In this document: in pieces, positions 40,738 to 50,461 of the stretch
How positions within the stretch are numbered: the first letter of the stretch is position 1
Layout: every line of letters starts with the position of its first letter
DNA from: CAYZXL01 sp964482435
Lineage (GTDB): Bacteria; Auribacterota; JABMQX01
Direction: 5' to 3'
NCBI GenBank assembly: GCA_964482435.1
Contig: CAYZXL010000009.1
Coordinates: forward strand, 57,151 to 121,150
DNA: 64,000 bases
The notes under the pieces: model-generated
What the model saw: only the letters and a program-made list of their open reading frames with translations
The model's database searches: none
What the model was told of the DNA's origin: nothing
Position numbers and translations under genes: made by a program

Positions 40738-41346
40738 CTATCCCTGCCCCGGTTTGCCCTTTCTATCCATAAAATCCCGAAACTTTTCTGTCAGCACGAA
40801 CACGTAGTCGCAAATCGCGTTTGCGAAATCCAGAAGATCGCGCGCGTCCTGCCCGGAGATAGTCTCCTTCGTCACGTGGGCCCCTATGTTCCCTTGCTCC
40901 CTGAGGGCCTCAGCCCATTGAAAAATCCTTCGATCAATTATCTCTGCCTCCAGCAACTCCCTTAGTCCTCCCGCCAGAAACTTCTTCTTGGTCTTGCACT
41001 CCGAGCAAATGGCCTCTAGCGCTCTCCTGCACATGACCGCGCAGGCATAGTATGCGCCCGCCTTGTAGCATGTCCTTGCCTCCACCATCGAGGCCGAGAC
41101 CGAGTAAGGGAGGCTCCTCGCAAGCCCGGCCTCTGGATCAGGCCACAGCCTCTTCGCGTCCCCCCAGTCCCATTTGTCGAAATCGACCTGCTCCTGCTCC
41201 TGGCCGGCCAACATGGGCCTGCGGCAGACGGGGCACTGTACCAGTGCCACCCTGAACGGAGGGTCGAACTCGTCGACCGGGAAACCCTGCTGCGCCAAAA
41301 CCTCCCCGTCGACCTTGGACCCGCAATGCTTGCACTCCACAATCAT
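40738..41346 (-). CDS. DUF4145-domain protein with zinc ribbon
   Basis: The 202-residue protein from ATG 41346 begins with a zinc ribbon (VECKHCGSKV ... VQCPVCRRPM). The C-terminal half, ACAVMCRRALEAICSECKTKKKFLAGGLRELLEAEIIDRRIFQWAEALREQGNIGAHV, matches DUF4145, a helical HEPN-related domain often found beside restriction or defence genes and also alone. Here no such neighbours exist. Confidence 0.82.
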   Translation of the reverse strand: MIVECKHCGSKVDGEVLAQQGFPVDEFDPPFRVALVQCPVCRRPMLAGQEQEQVDFDKWDWGDAKRLWPDPEAGLARSLPYSVSASMVEARTCYKAGAYYACAVMCRRALEAICSECKTKKKFLAGGLRELLEAEIIDRRIFQWAEALREQGNIGAHVTKETISGQDARDLLDFANAICDYVFVLTEKFRDFMDRKGKPGQG

Positions 41347-41457
41347 TTGAATTGGGCTCCTTCCGGCTCGTGGCCTATCCACCGCATGGCAACCCGCCCT
41401 CGCACCTGCGCGTGCGCCATCGGCCCCGGTATGCGGACAGCTTACGGCCCCGGACCC

Positions 41458-42555
41458 CTAATGTCCAGCGCCGGCGCGGAGAAGCTCGCGCGCCCTCGGC
41501 CCAAACCGGCGGTCCTCGACGAGCTTCCGTACTTCGCTGAGGCCTGACCTGTCGCCGAGAAAGGCCATTGCGGCGGCGACCTCCATGCGAATGGGCGTGT
41601 CGAACGTTTCGTAGCTTCTGCTAGAGATGTTGACCATCCCCGATTCGACGTAGTAATGGGCTCTTATTGTCTCGACGAATTTCCTGAGCGCTTTCTCGAA
41701 CGGGACACCCCACATTGCCAGGCGGATGCTGTTGAGGTTCTGGGGGTCGGTCGCGGCGGTGTTCAGCATGAAGAGCACCTCGTCATCCACGCGGATTTCC
41801 ACGCCAGCGGTCTCGGAGAGCTTATCGAGCATCTCAAGAAAATGGATGAATTTGCAGTCGAGGTTGACCTGTCTATCGAGGGCTTTCTCGACCGTCCTGT
41901 TCGCGGTTGCCAGTTGTGCGCCAGGCTCCGAACATCTCCGGTTGCGATAGAGTTGTCTCAAAGGCTCGAGGGCGGAGGGGTCGCCGAGCATTCCCAGCGC
42001 GCAAGCCGCCGCGCGGCGTACGCGAGGGCTTTCATCTCTCAGGAGCGGCACGAGGCCCGGCACGCATGTCTTATCCCTCGCCCTTCCGAGTGCGAGAGCG
42101 GCCAACTGTCGAACGACAGGGTCGGAATCCCGGAGAGCTTCCGAAGCACCCTCCATCGCCCGTGGTGTGCCGATGTTTCCAAGAGCGAAGATTGCCGCCC
42201 GTCTGACGCCGTAATGGTCGTCTTTGAGGGCTTGAATGAACCGCTCGGTTTCCGTCTCAGACCGGAACAGCCCGAGGGAGAAAATCGCCGCCCGGCGCAC
42301 CCAGGGGTCGGCGTCCGAAATGAAAGGCACAAGCTCTCTGGCATCTTGGGGAAACCGGTAAGCTAAGTTGTACACGGCGTATGCCCGCATGTGCGGGCTC
42401 TTGTCGCCGAGAAGGCTCGCAAGCTCCTGCCGCGAGGGGCCGGCGGGAACTGAGCCGGACTCCGCCGAACACTTTCCGCCCCACAACAGAAAGCCGACCA
42501 GAAAAACAACCGCCACTTGTGGGACGCAGCTCAATCTCGCCCTGCATTGAATCAT
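41458..42555 (-). CDS. Secreted HEAT-repeat protein
   Basis: From ATG 42555 the protein has a signal peptide (VAVVFLVGFLLWGGKCSAE) and then four to five HEAT/PBS-lyase repeats of about 31 residues (for example DADPWVRRAAIFSLGLFRSETETERFIQALKDDHYGVRRAAIFALGNIG). The C-terminal 150 residues hold a different domain with VEIRVDDEVLFMLNT and YYVESGMVNISSRSYE, resembling the STN-like words of secreted Planctomycetota-type proteins. A scaffold role is likely; no enzyme motif is visible. Confidence 0.82.
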   Translation of the reverse strand: MIQCRARLSCVPQVAVVFLVGFLLWGGKCSAESGSVPAGPSRQELASLLGDKSPHMRAYAVYNLAYRFPQDARELVPFISDADPWVRRAAIFSLGLFRSETETERFIQALKDDHYGVRRAAIFALGNIGTPRAMEGASEALRDSDPVVRQLAALALGRARDKTCVPGLVPLLRDESPRVRRAAACALGMLGDPSALEPLRQLYRNRRCSEPGAQLATANRTVEKALDRQVNLDCKFIHFLEMLDKLSETAGVEIRVDDEVLFMLNTAATDPQNLNSIRLAMWGVPFEKALRKFVETIRAHYYVESGMVNISSRSYETFDTPIRMEVAAAMAFLGDRSGLSEVRKLVEDRRFGPRARELLRAGAGH

Positions 42556-42713
42556 GGGGTCACGTCCAGTATGCCCAATTTCCTCGAAACGTTGTTGCCC
42601 GCACAGGGCCCCGTACCGAGTCTTCAGCCGTCTCGCCCGGCCACGCCTCACTGGCCTTGTGCCATCAGGACTTCGACAATAGCACGAACGGTTTGCTCCC
42701 CCAACCTTTTTGT

Positions 42714-42743
42714 TTGACATCCGGGCCTGGAGTCTGGTACAAA
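42714..42743 (+). promoter_or_regulatory. Promoter for tRNA-Lys and tRNA-Leu
   Basis: TTGACA (42714-42719) and TACAAA (42738-42743) are 18 bases apart, about 105 bases before tRNA-Lys. The -35 box is perfect, the -10 box four of six. Confidence 0.42.
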
Positions 42744-42849
42744 GTCAGTTGTAAAGTGATAGCCTAACATGTCGCGGAAACAACGTGCTACTGCCTGCCA
42801 ACAAGGCGGCCGGGAGATAGCTGGCGCGCGCCGAGACGATAATGTTCTG

Positions 42850-42923
42850 GCGCCAATAGCTCAACTAGGTAGAGCGGCGGACTCTTAATCCGTAGGTTGC
42901 AGGTTCAATTCCTGCTTGGCGCA
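42850..42923 (+). tRNA. tRNA-Lys (anticodon CTT)
   Basis: Acceptor GCGCCAA/TTGGCGC, D stem GCTC/GAGC, anticodon stem GCGGA/TCCGT with loop CTCTTAA (anticodon CTT, reading AAG), T stem GCAGG/CCTGC with loop TTCAATT, A73. CCA is not encoded. Confidence 0.95.
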
Positions 42924-42969
42924 CAAATATACATGGTGCAGTGCACGACTTGACGGACGCTGCACGAGA

Positions 42970-43054
42970 GCGAAAGTGGCGGAACTGGCAGACGCGCTAG
43001 ATTTAGGATCTAGTCCCGACAAACGGGTTGGGGGTTCGACTCCCCCCTTTCGCA
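42970..43054 (+). tRNA. tRNA-Leu (anticodon TAG)
   Basis: A class II tRNA with acceptor GCGAAAG/CTTTCGC, anticodon stem CTAGA/TCTAG with loop TTTAGGA (anticodon TAG, reading CUA and CUG), a long variable arm CCCGACAAACGGG-like, and T arm GGGGG/CCCCC with loop TTCGACT. CCA is not encoded. Confidence 0.95.
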
Positions 43055-43194
43055 CTCAGCAACGGGTATTGAAGTTTTTGCGGTCTGCCACTTGAGTGTG
43101 GCGCGGGGCAGACGATTCGGTCGAACGCGAGTTTCTACCCCGTTCAGGCTCGACCACGAAGGAAGTTCGTTTTCACAAAAGTGAAAATGGGGGG

Positions 43195-43222
43195 TTGAAA
43201 TTCCCCGGGTTTTGTGCATAAT
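43195..43222 (+). promoter_or_regulatory. Promoter for tRNA-Gly
   Basis: TTGAAA (43195-43200) is followed after 16 bases by CATAAT (43217-43222), both five of six consensus bases, 54 bases before the tRNA. Separate initiation from the Lys/Leu pair seems likely. Confidence 0.5.
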
Positions 43223-43276
43223 AGGGGCAACCCTTCCACAGAAGTGGCGTCCTGCCGGTTCGTGCAGGCAAAAGGG

Positions 43277-43351
43277 GCGAGCGTAGCTCAGTGGTAGAGC
43301 ATCACGTTGCCAACGTGATGGTCGTGGGTTCAAGCCCCATCGCTCGCTCCA
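43277..43351 (+). tRNA. tRNA-Gly (anticodon GCC)
   Basis: Acceptor GCGAGCG/CGCTCGC, D stem GCTC/GAGC, anticodon stem TCACG/CGTGA with loop TTGCCAA (anticodon GCC), T arm GTGGG/CCCAT-like with loop TTCAAGC, T73 and encoded CCA. A CTTTTTG run follows directly and may help termination. Confidence 0.96.
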
Positions 43352-43568
43352 TCTTTTTGTTCTGTTTCTCCTCTGGCGGCGCAAGCCTTACCGGGGACAA
43401 GAGCAGGGGGTCTGCTGACGACAACCCTGCCGGCCAAGTCCTTTCTATCCATCTTCCCGTGGTGAGGACGAGGTTCGACCGCCGGGAAATGCCCTGCCGC
43501 GTTCGCACAGGGAGGGCATATGCACGGAGAGAGGTTTTGTGCGATCCCTTTCATGCAGGTGATTGGCG

Positions 43569-44867
43569 ATGGCAAACGATGAGCAAAAGGACACGCTGAC
43601 GGAGACCGTAGAAGTGGAACAGATCGGCCAGTGCAAACGGCGGATCAAGGTCAGCGTGCCGTCTCAAGAGGTTCAGAAGCAGTTTGACGTCACCTATCAG
43701 GAGGTGAAGAAGGTTGCCCAGATACCCGGCTTCCGGCCGGGCAAGGCGCCGCGGCACGTGCTCGAGATGCGCATGGGAAAGACTTTTCGGGACGAGGCCC
43801 TTTCGGAGATTCGCCGCCGGATGGTTGGGCGAGCGGTTCGAGAACACAAGCTTCACCCGGTGGGGCCGCCTCAGTACGAAAACGTGAACTATCAGCAAGG
43901 TCAGCCCTTCAGCTTCGAGGCGACTCTCGAGGTGCTTCCGGAAATGACGCTTCCCGAATATAAGGGAATTAAGATCCAGAGAACGGTCGCTCCTGAGACC
44001 ACCGGACAGGACGTCATGACCGAGCTGAACCGAATCAGGAGAGATTTCGGGGAATTTGTCCTCGTTGAGGACCGCCCCTTGCGAGACGGCGATTTTGCGG
44101 TTATAAGCTATCAGGAAGAGGCCGATGGAAAGACGGAAAACTTTGAGAAGAGGGTCATCGAGATAGACCCAGATAATCCCCTGCCGGGCTTCGGCGAAAA
44201 GGTCAGGGGAATGAGGCCGGGCGAAACAAGGGAGTTTCAAATCCGGATTCCGGAGGACTATTCGGAAAAGGAAGCCGCCGGAAAATCCGTCAATTACCGC
44301 GTCGAACTGAAAGAGATCAAGACTCTGGTTCTTCCGGAGTTGGACGACAATCTGGCCAAAAAAGCCCACTTGGGGTCTCTTGATGAACTGAAAAGGGCGC
44401 TGCACCGAACCATCACCGAGGACCGTGAGAAGCGCGCGGAGGAGGCCGAAATCTCGCAGCTGATGACTTATCTCCTCAAAAACACCGAGTTCGAGGTGCC
44501 TCCGTCGCTTCTGGCTGAGGGAACGAGAGAGCGCGCCAGAAGAAAGATTAGCGTGGCTTTCAGGTCCGGGTTGTCCCGCGAGCAGGTTCAGGAGAAAACA
44601 AAGGAAATTATAGAGGACGCGGCTGGTGAAACGTACGGGAGCCTGAAGCTCGAGATTATCTTCTCCAGGATAGCCGAGACCGAGGGAATCACCGTCTCCG
44701 ACGAGGAGCTTGAAGCACGGATCGAAAGCATTGCCGCGAGAGAGAAGCTCAATAACGAGGAAGTGAAGAAGCGGTTCACGGACCAGAACCTCCGCGATGC
44801 CCTCAGAGAAGGTATTCTGGAGAAGAAGGTTATCAGCTTTCTGCATAACAGTGCCGTCAAGGAATAG
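43569..44867 (+). CDS. tig: Trigger factor
   Basis: Trigger factor is the ribosome-bound chaperone at the exit tunnel. The ribosome-binding signature reads IPGFRPGKAPRHVLEMRMGK (residues about 56-75), the central PPIase domain contains DGDFAVISYQ and MRPGETREFQIRIPEDYSEKEAAGKSVNYRVELKEIK, and the C-terminal helices follow. 432 residues from ATG 43569, with AGGTGAT upstream. It heads the classical tig-clpP-clpX-lon cluster. Confidence 0.96.
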   Translation: MANDEQKDTLTETVEVEQIGQCKRRIKVSVPSQEVQKQFDVTYQEVKKVAQIPGFRPGKAPRHVLEMRMGKTFRDEALSEIRRRMVGRAVREHKLHPVGPPQYENVNYQQGQPFSFEATLEVLPEMTLPEYKGIKIQRTVAPETTGQDVMTELNRIRRDFGEFVLVEDRPLRDGDFAVISYQEEADGKTENFEKRVIEIDPDNPLPGFGEKVRGMRPGETREFQIRIPEDYSEKEAAGKSVNYRVELKEIKTLVLPELDDNLAKKAHLGSLDELKRALHRTITEDREKRAEEAEISQLMTYLLKNTEFEVPPSLLAEGTRERARRKISVAFRSGLSREQVQEKTKEIIEDAAGETYGSLKLEIIFSRIAETEGITVSDEELEARIESIAAREKLNNEEVKKRFTDQNLRDALREGILEKKVISFLHNSAVKE

Positions 44868-44919
44868 CACCTTGGCCGCGAGGCAGAATGGCCGAATGGG
44901 TGAAAGAGAGGACGTTGGT

Positions 44920-45528
44920 ATGCCCAGCGTGATTGTTCCGACAATTATTGAGAAAGACGGTATTCTGGAGAAAAGGTGGGACCCTTACTCACGCCTTCTC
45001 CAGGACAGGATTATCTTCATCTACACGGCTCTTGACGAGTTCGTGTCGAACCTGGTGATTGCACAGCTTCTTTTCTTACAGATGGACAACCCCGAAAAGG
45101 ATATAAGTATTTACATAAACTCGCCCGGAGGATACGTTACGGCGGGTCTGGCGATTTACGATACCATGCAATTCATCAAGTGCGATGTGGCCACCTACTG
45201 CATCGGGCAGGCCGCGAGCATGAGCGCAGTGCTTTTGGCGGCGGGAGCAAAGGGGAAGAGGTTTGCTCTTCCCCACTCGCGAGTGCTAATCCATCAGCCT
45301 TTAGGCGGCGTTCATGGCCAGGCTACCGACGTCGGAATACAGGCCGAGGAGATAATCCGGCTGAGGCAACAACTCAACGTAATCCTTGCTGCCCACACCG
45401 GCCACACAATCGAGGAGGTCGAGAAAGATAGCGATCGGGAAAAGTACCTCTCGGCCGAAGAGGCTAAAGCTTACGGGATCGTTGATGACGTGCTCATCCA
45501 CGAGAAGGAGAGCAAAGCTCCCAAATAG
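44920..45528 (+). CDS. clpP: ATP-dependent Clp protease proteolytic subunit
   Basis: ClpP is the serine peptidase chamber. Start ATG 44920 (MPSVIVPTIIEK) after GAGAGGAC. The catalytic Ser lies in GQAASMSAVLLAAG, His in ALPHSRVLIHQP, and Asp near DVGIQAEEI; INSPGGYVTAGLAIYD forms the oxyanion region. 202 residues is typical. Clustered with its unfoldase ClpX. Confidence 0.97.
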   Translation: MPSVIVPTIIEKDGILEKRWDPYSRLLQDRIIFIYTALDEFVSNLVIAQLLFLQMDNPEKDISIYINSPGGYVTAGLAIYDTMQFIKCDVATYCIGQAASMSAVLLAAGAKGKRFALPHSRVLIHQPLGGVHGQATDVGIQAEEIIRLRQQLNVILAAHTGHTIEEVEKDSDREKYLSAEEAKAYGIVDDVLIHEKESKAPK

Positions 45529-45635
45529 AAAAGAGAGCGTTTTAGACGCGACGAATGGAAGAGGTCGCAGCATCTTTCGGCCCACAGACGGGCCTTTGGT
45601 TCCCTCAGGAGGGCCGCGCAGAGGAGCGTAATAGA

Positions 45636-46868
<1,233 letters not shown>

Positions 46869-46920
46869 GAGTTCCGGCGGGCAGGTGCGTTGGAACCTCA
46901 TGGGCAAATAGCGGAGCTTC

Positions 46921-49284
46921 ATGGGCACGCAGGCTGAACTGAAAACCCAGTCAAAAAGACCACAACCGCACCCCCAGAGCATCTCCCTTGCTCTTCTTCC
47001 CCTGAAGGATGTGGTTGTGTTTCCTCACATGGTCCTGCCTCTTTTAGTGGGGAGGGAGAAGTCGCTGAAGGCTGTGGAGGCGGCGGTGCTTGGGGATGGC
47101 TCCATTTTCGTGGCGGCGCAGAAGTCCAGCGAAGACGAAAATCCCTCGCCGAAAGACATCCATACGGTCGGGACATGCGCCAAAATCATCCAGATGTTCA
47201 AGATGCCGGACGGCTCTGCCAAAGTCCTCATCGAAGGCATTGCCCGGGCAAGAATCCTGTCTTACGCGACCGAGGCGGATTATTTCAGGGTCGAGGTTGT
47301 GCCGTCGCCTTCTTTGAAAGCCGTGGTCGGTGTCCGAACCAGGGGCTTGATGCGAACGGTGGCTGACCTCTTTGAAACCTACGTCGAGCTCAACCCGCGA
47401 ATCCCCCCGGATATGGCGCCCTCCGTACGGGACATGGACGACCCCGACAGGCTCGCCGACACCGTTTGCGCGCACATCATTCTTCGACTGTCGGAAAAGC
47501 AGGACCTGCTATCTCTGGACGACGCAGAGCAGCGGATGTCCCGGCTGGTGACAATTCTCAACTCGGAGAACGACATCCTCCAGGTTGAACGGGAAATCAC
47601 CAGCAAGGTTCGGCGGCAGATCGAGAAAGGACAGAAGGCCTTCTACCTCACAGAGCAAAAGAAGGCCATCGAGGAAGAACTCGAGAAAGAGGGCTTCTCT
47701 GACGACGAGACCGCTCAACTAAGGGAGAGAGTCATCAAGGCCAGGATGACGCCCGAAGCCGGAGAAAAAGCTCTGTCCGAGCTGGAGAAGATGGCGAAGA
47801 TGCCGCCGATTTCTCCGGAGGCTACGGTCTCGAGGAATTATGTTGACTGGTTGATTTCTTTGCCGTGGTCAAGCAGAACGAAAGACAACCTCGACATCAA
47901 AAACGCCGAGAACGTACTTAAAGAGGACCATTATGGGCTGGAGGAACCGAAAGAACGAATCCTCGAGTACCTTGCCGTCAGAAAGCTCAGCCGAAAGATG
48001 CGTGGGCCGGTTCTCTGCTTTGTCGGGCCGCCGGGGGTCGGCAAGACCTCTCTTGCCAAATCGGTGGCACGGGCCCTCGGCAGGAAGTTCGTCCGTGTTT
48101 CCTTGGGCGGCGTGCGAGACGAAGCCGAAATCCGCGGGCACCGAAGGACTTACATTGGCGCGCTTCCGGGACGGATAATTCAGTCGCTGAGAAAGGTGAA
48201 GTCCCGCAATCCTGTCTTCCTTCTCGACGAGGTGGACAAGCTTTCTTCGGATTTTCGGGGTGACCCTTCTTCGGCCCTGCTGGAGGTTTTAGACCCCGAG
48301 CAAAACCACGCTTTCAACGACCACTATATCGAAGTGGACTTCGACCTTTCGGACGTCCTTTTCATTGCCACTGCAAACTTAGAGTACTCGATTCATCCGA
48401 CCCTCGTGGACAGGATGGAGGTCATTCGCCTCCCCGGCTATACGGAATGGGAGAAGCTGGAAATCGCAAAGGGATTTCTTGTGCCCAAGCAGCTCCGTGC
48501 GAATGGGCTGAGCTCCAGAAAACTCACGATAGACGAGGGCGCTTTGCTGAGGATTATTCGCGAGCACACCCGAGAGGCGGGCGTGCGAAACCTCGAGAGA
48601 GAAATCTCACGCATATGCCGGAAAGTCGCCAGAAAGCTCGTCGCGAAGAAGGGCGGTGCTGTATGTGTCACCCGCCAGAATCTGAAGAAATTCATCGGAA
48701 ACCCCAAATTCCACTATCAGAAATCAGACCGCCGGTGTGCGGTGGGCGTGGCGACCGGCTTGGCCTGGACGGAGGACGGCGGCGAAATCCTCAAGGTCGA
48801 GACCCTCCTCATGGATGGGAAGGGAGACGTTACCCTCACCGGTCAGCTCGGCGAAGTGATGAAAGAATCGGCGAGGGCTGCTCTCAGCTATATCCGCGCC
48901 CACCAGAAAGAGTTCGGCCTGGCAAATGGCTTCCACAAGAAAAAGGACATCCACATCCACGTCCCTGAAGGTCAGGTCCCCAAGGACGGACCATCCGCCG
49001 GAGCGGCTATTGCGGTATCGGCCCTTTCTGCTCTCACTGGCAGGCCCGTGAGAGGCGACATTGCGATGACCGGCGAGATCACCCTTCGCGGGAACATTCT
49101 TCCGGTGGGAGGAATCAAGGAGAAGATACTCGCGGCCCATCGTTCGGGGATAACGAAAATTGTCCTCCCGTGGGAAAACAAGAACGACTTGGAGCAGCTT
49201 CCGAAGGTGGTGTCGAAGGATTGCAAGTTCATCACCGCCAAAAGCATACAAGATGTCATTGGCGCCGCGTTGGTCGCCAGGTAA
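46921..49284 (+). CDS. lon: ATP-dependent protease Lon
   Basis: Lon degrades misfolded and regulatory proteins. The LAN substrate domain (residues 20-220), AAA+ module (Walker A FVGPPGVGKTSLAKS, Walker B VFLLDEVDKL) and the S16 peptidase domain (GLAWTEDGG, HVPEGQVPKDGPSAGAAIA with catalytic Ser, and Lys in GGIKEKILAAHRSGI) are all present. 787 residues is normal. It lies 52 bases after clpX. Confidence 0.97.
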   Translation: MGTQAELKTQSKRPQPHPQSISLALLPLKDVVVFPHMVLPLLVGREKSLKAVEAAVLGDGSIFVAAQKSSEDENPSPKDIHTVGTCAKIIQMFKMPDGSAKVLIEGIARARILSYATEADYFRVEVVPSPSLKAVVGVRTRGLMRTVADLFETYVELNPRIPPDMAPSVRDMDDPDRLADTVCAHIILRLSEKQDLLSLDDAEQRMSRLVTILNSENDILQVEREITSKVRRQIEKGQKAFYLTEQKKAIEEELEKEGFSDDETAQLRERVIKARMTPEAGEKALSELEKMAKMPPISPEATVSRNYVDWLISLPWSSRTKDNLDIKNAENVLKEDHYGLEEPKERILEYLAVRKLSRKMRGPVLCFVGPPGVGKTSLAKSVARALGRKFVRVSLGGVRDEAEIRGHRRTYIGALPGRIIQSLRKVKSRNPVFLLDEVDKLSSDFRGDPSSALLEVLDPEQNHAFNDHYIEVDFDLSDVLFIATANLEYSIHPTLVDRMEVIRLPGYTEWEKLEIAKGFLVPKQLRANGLSSRKLTIDEGALLRIIREHTREAGVRNLEREISRICRKVARKLVAKKGGAVCVTRQNLKKFIGNPKFHYQKSDRRCAVGVATGLAWTEDGGEILKVETLLMDGKGDVTLTGQLGEVMKESARAALSYIRAHQKEFGLANGFHKKKDIHIHVPEGQVPKDGPSAGAAIAVSALSALTGRPVRGDIAMTGEITLRGNILPVGGIKEKILAAHRSGITKIVLPWENKNDLEQLPKVVSKDCKFITAKSIQDVIGAALVAR

Positions 49285-49336
49285 ACTGTCCGAGAGGACA
49301 TCAACAACACTAACATGCAATAGGAGGAAGGTTGGC

Positions 49337-50461
49337 ATGAGAAAAGAGTACCTGTATTCCCCCGGGCCAACGACCGTTCCCCCGGAGGCTCTGTCGGCCA
49401 TGGGAAGGCCCATTTTTCATCATCGCACTAAACGACACGAGGAGATGTTCCGTGAGATAACCGACGGATTGAAGTACGTCCTGGCCACACAAAACGACGT
49501 TCTTATCTTCGCATCCTCCGGAACCGGCGCCATGGAAGCCTCGGTGTGCAACCTCCTTTCCCCCGGCGACAAGATTATCACGGTCAACGGCGGTAAGTTC
49601 GGCGAGCGTTTCGGCGAAATCGGTCGCGCCTTTGGAGCCAACGTGGATGAAATCATGGTGGAATGGGGTCGTGCGGTTGACCCCGCGGAGATCGAGAGGC
49701 GCCTGACCAGCGACGTTAAGGCCGTTTACGTTACCCTGTGCGAGACCTCCACGGCTGTCCACAACGACGTGAAAACCATCGCCAGCATCGTTGCCAAAAC
49801 CCCCGCGGTCATCGTCGTGGACGTCATCAGCGGGCTGCTGTGCGACGAGTTCCTCGTTGACGAATGGGGAATTGACGTCGCGGTCGGCGGCTCTCAGAAA
49901 GGACTGATGATTCCGCCCGGGATTGCCTTCTGCTCGGTGAGTAAGAAGGCGTGGGGGGTGATAAAGTCGTCGAAGATGCCGAAATTCTACTTCGACCTGC
50001 AAGACGCCAAGAAAGCCGCCGATAAAGCGGATACGCCTTTCACCCCCGCGGTAACGCTTCTGTGCGCTTTGCGGGAAACCCTCGCGATGATTCGCAAGGA
50101 AGGAAGGGAGAACCTCATCCGCCTCTACGCCAAAGAGGCGGCGGCCGTGCGGGCAGCCGCAAAGGCCCTCGGCTTGCAAGAGTTCTCTCACGCACCCTCC
50201 AATGCAGTCACCGCCATCAGCATCCCCCCGGCGGTTGACGCCGGAAAGCTCCTCAAGGTCCTCAGTGATGAGTTCGGCGTGACGTTTGCCGGAGGACAGG
50301 AACAACTGAAAGGGAAAATCATTCGTATATGCAGCATGGGATACACCAATGAGTTCGACATCCTCAGCGCGATTTCATCTCTGGAATTCGCGCTGAAAAA
50401 GCAAGGTTACTCATTCCAACCGGGGGCTGGCGTAAAGGCTGCCCAGGAGATGCTACTATGA
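49337..50461 (+). CDS. Class V aminotransferase (alanine-glyoxylate/serine-pyruvate type)
   Basis: Start ATG 49337 after TAGGAGGAAGG. The 374-residue PLP enzyme has YSPGPTTVPPEALSAMG, the cofactor region FASSGTGAMEASVCNLL, DVISGLLCDEFLVDEWGIDVAVGGSQKGLMIPPG with the Schiff-base Lys, and a C-terminal VTFAGGQEQLKGKIIRICSMGY. With serA directly downstream (ATGA overlap) it probably takes the amino-transfer step of serine synthesis or a glyoxylate/glycine route. Confidence 0.93.
   Translation: MRKEYLYSPGPTTVPPEALSAMGRPIFHHRTKRHEEMFREITDGLKYVLATQNDVLIFASSGTGAMEASVCNLLSPGDKIITVNGGKFGERFGEIGRAFGANVDEIMVEWGRAVDPAEIERRLTSDVKAVYVTLCETSTAVHNDVKTIASIVAKTPAVIVVDVISGLLCDEFLVDEWGIDVAVGGSQKGLMIPPGIAFCSVSKKAWGVIKSSKMPKFYFDLQDAKKAADKADTPFTPAVTLLCALRETLAMIRKEGRENLIRLYAKEAAAVRAAAKALGLQEFSHAPSNAVTAISIPPAVDAGKLLKVLSDEFGVTFAGGQEQLKGKIIRICSMGYTNEFDILSAISSLEFALKKQGYSFQPGAGVKAAQEMLL

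Noticed and set aside
43160..43190. TTTTCAC-AAAA-GTGAAAA as terminator of tRNA-Leu
   Set aside because: The stem is A+T-rich and is followed by TGGGGGG, not a U-tract.
43551..44870. A 439-codon minus-strand frame over tig
   Set aside because: Exact antisense of trigger factor, low-complexity composition.
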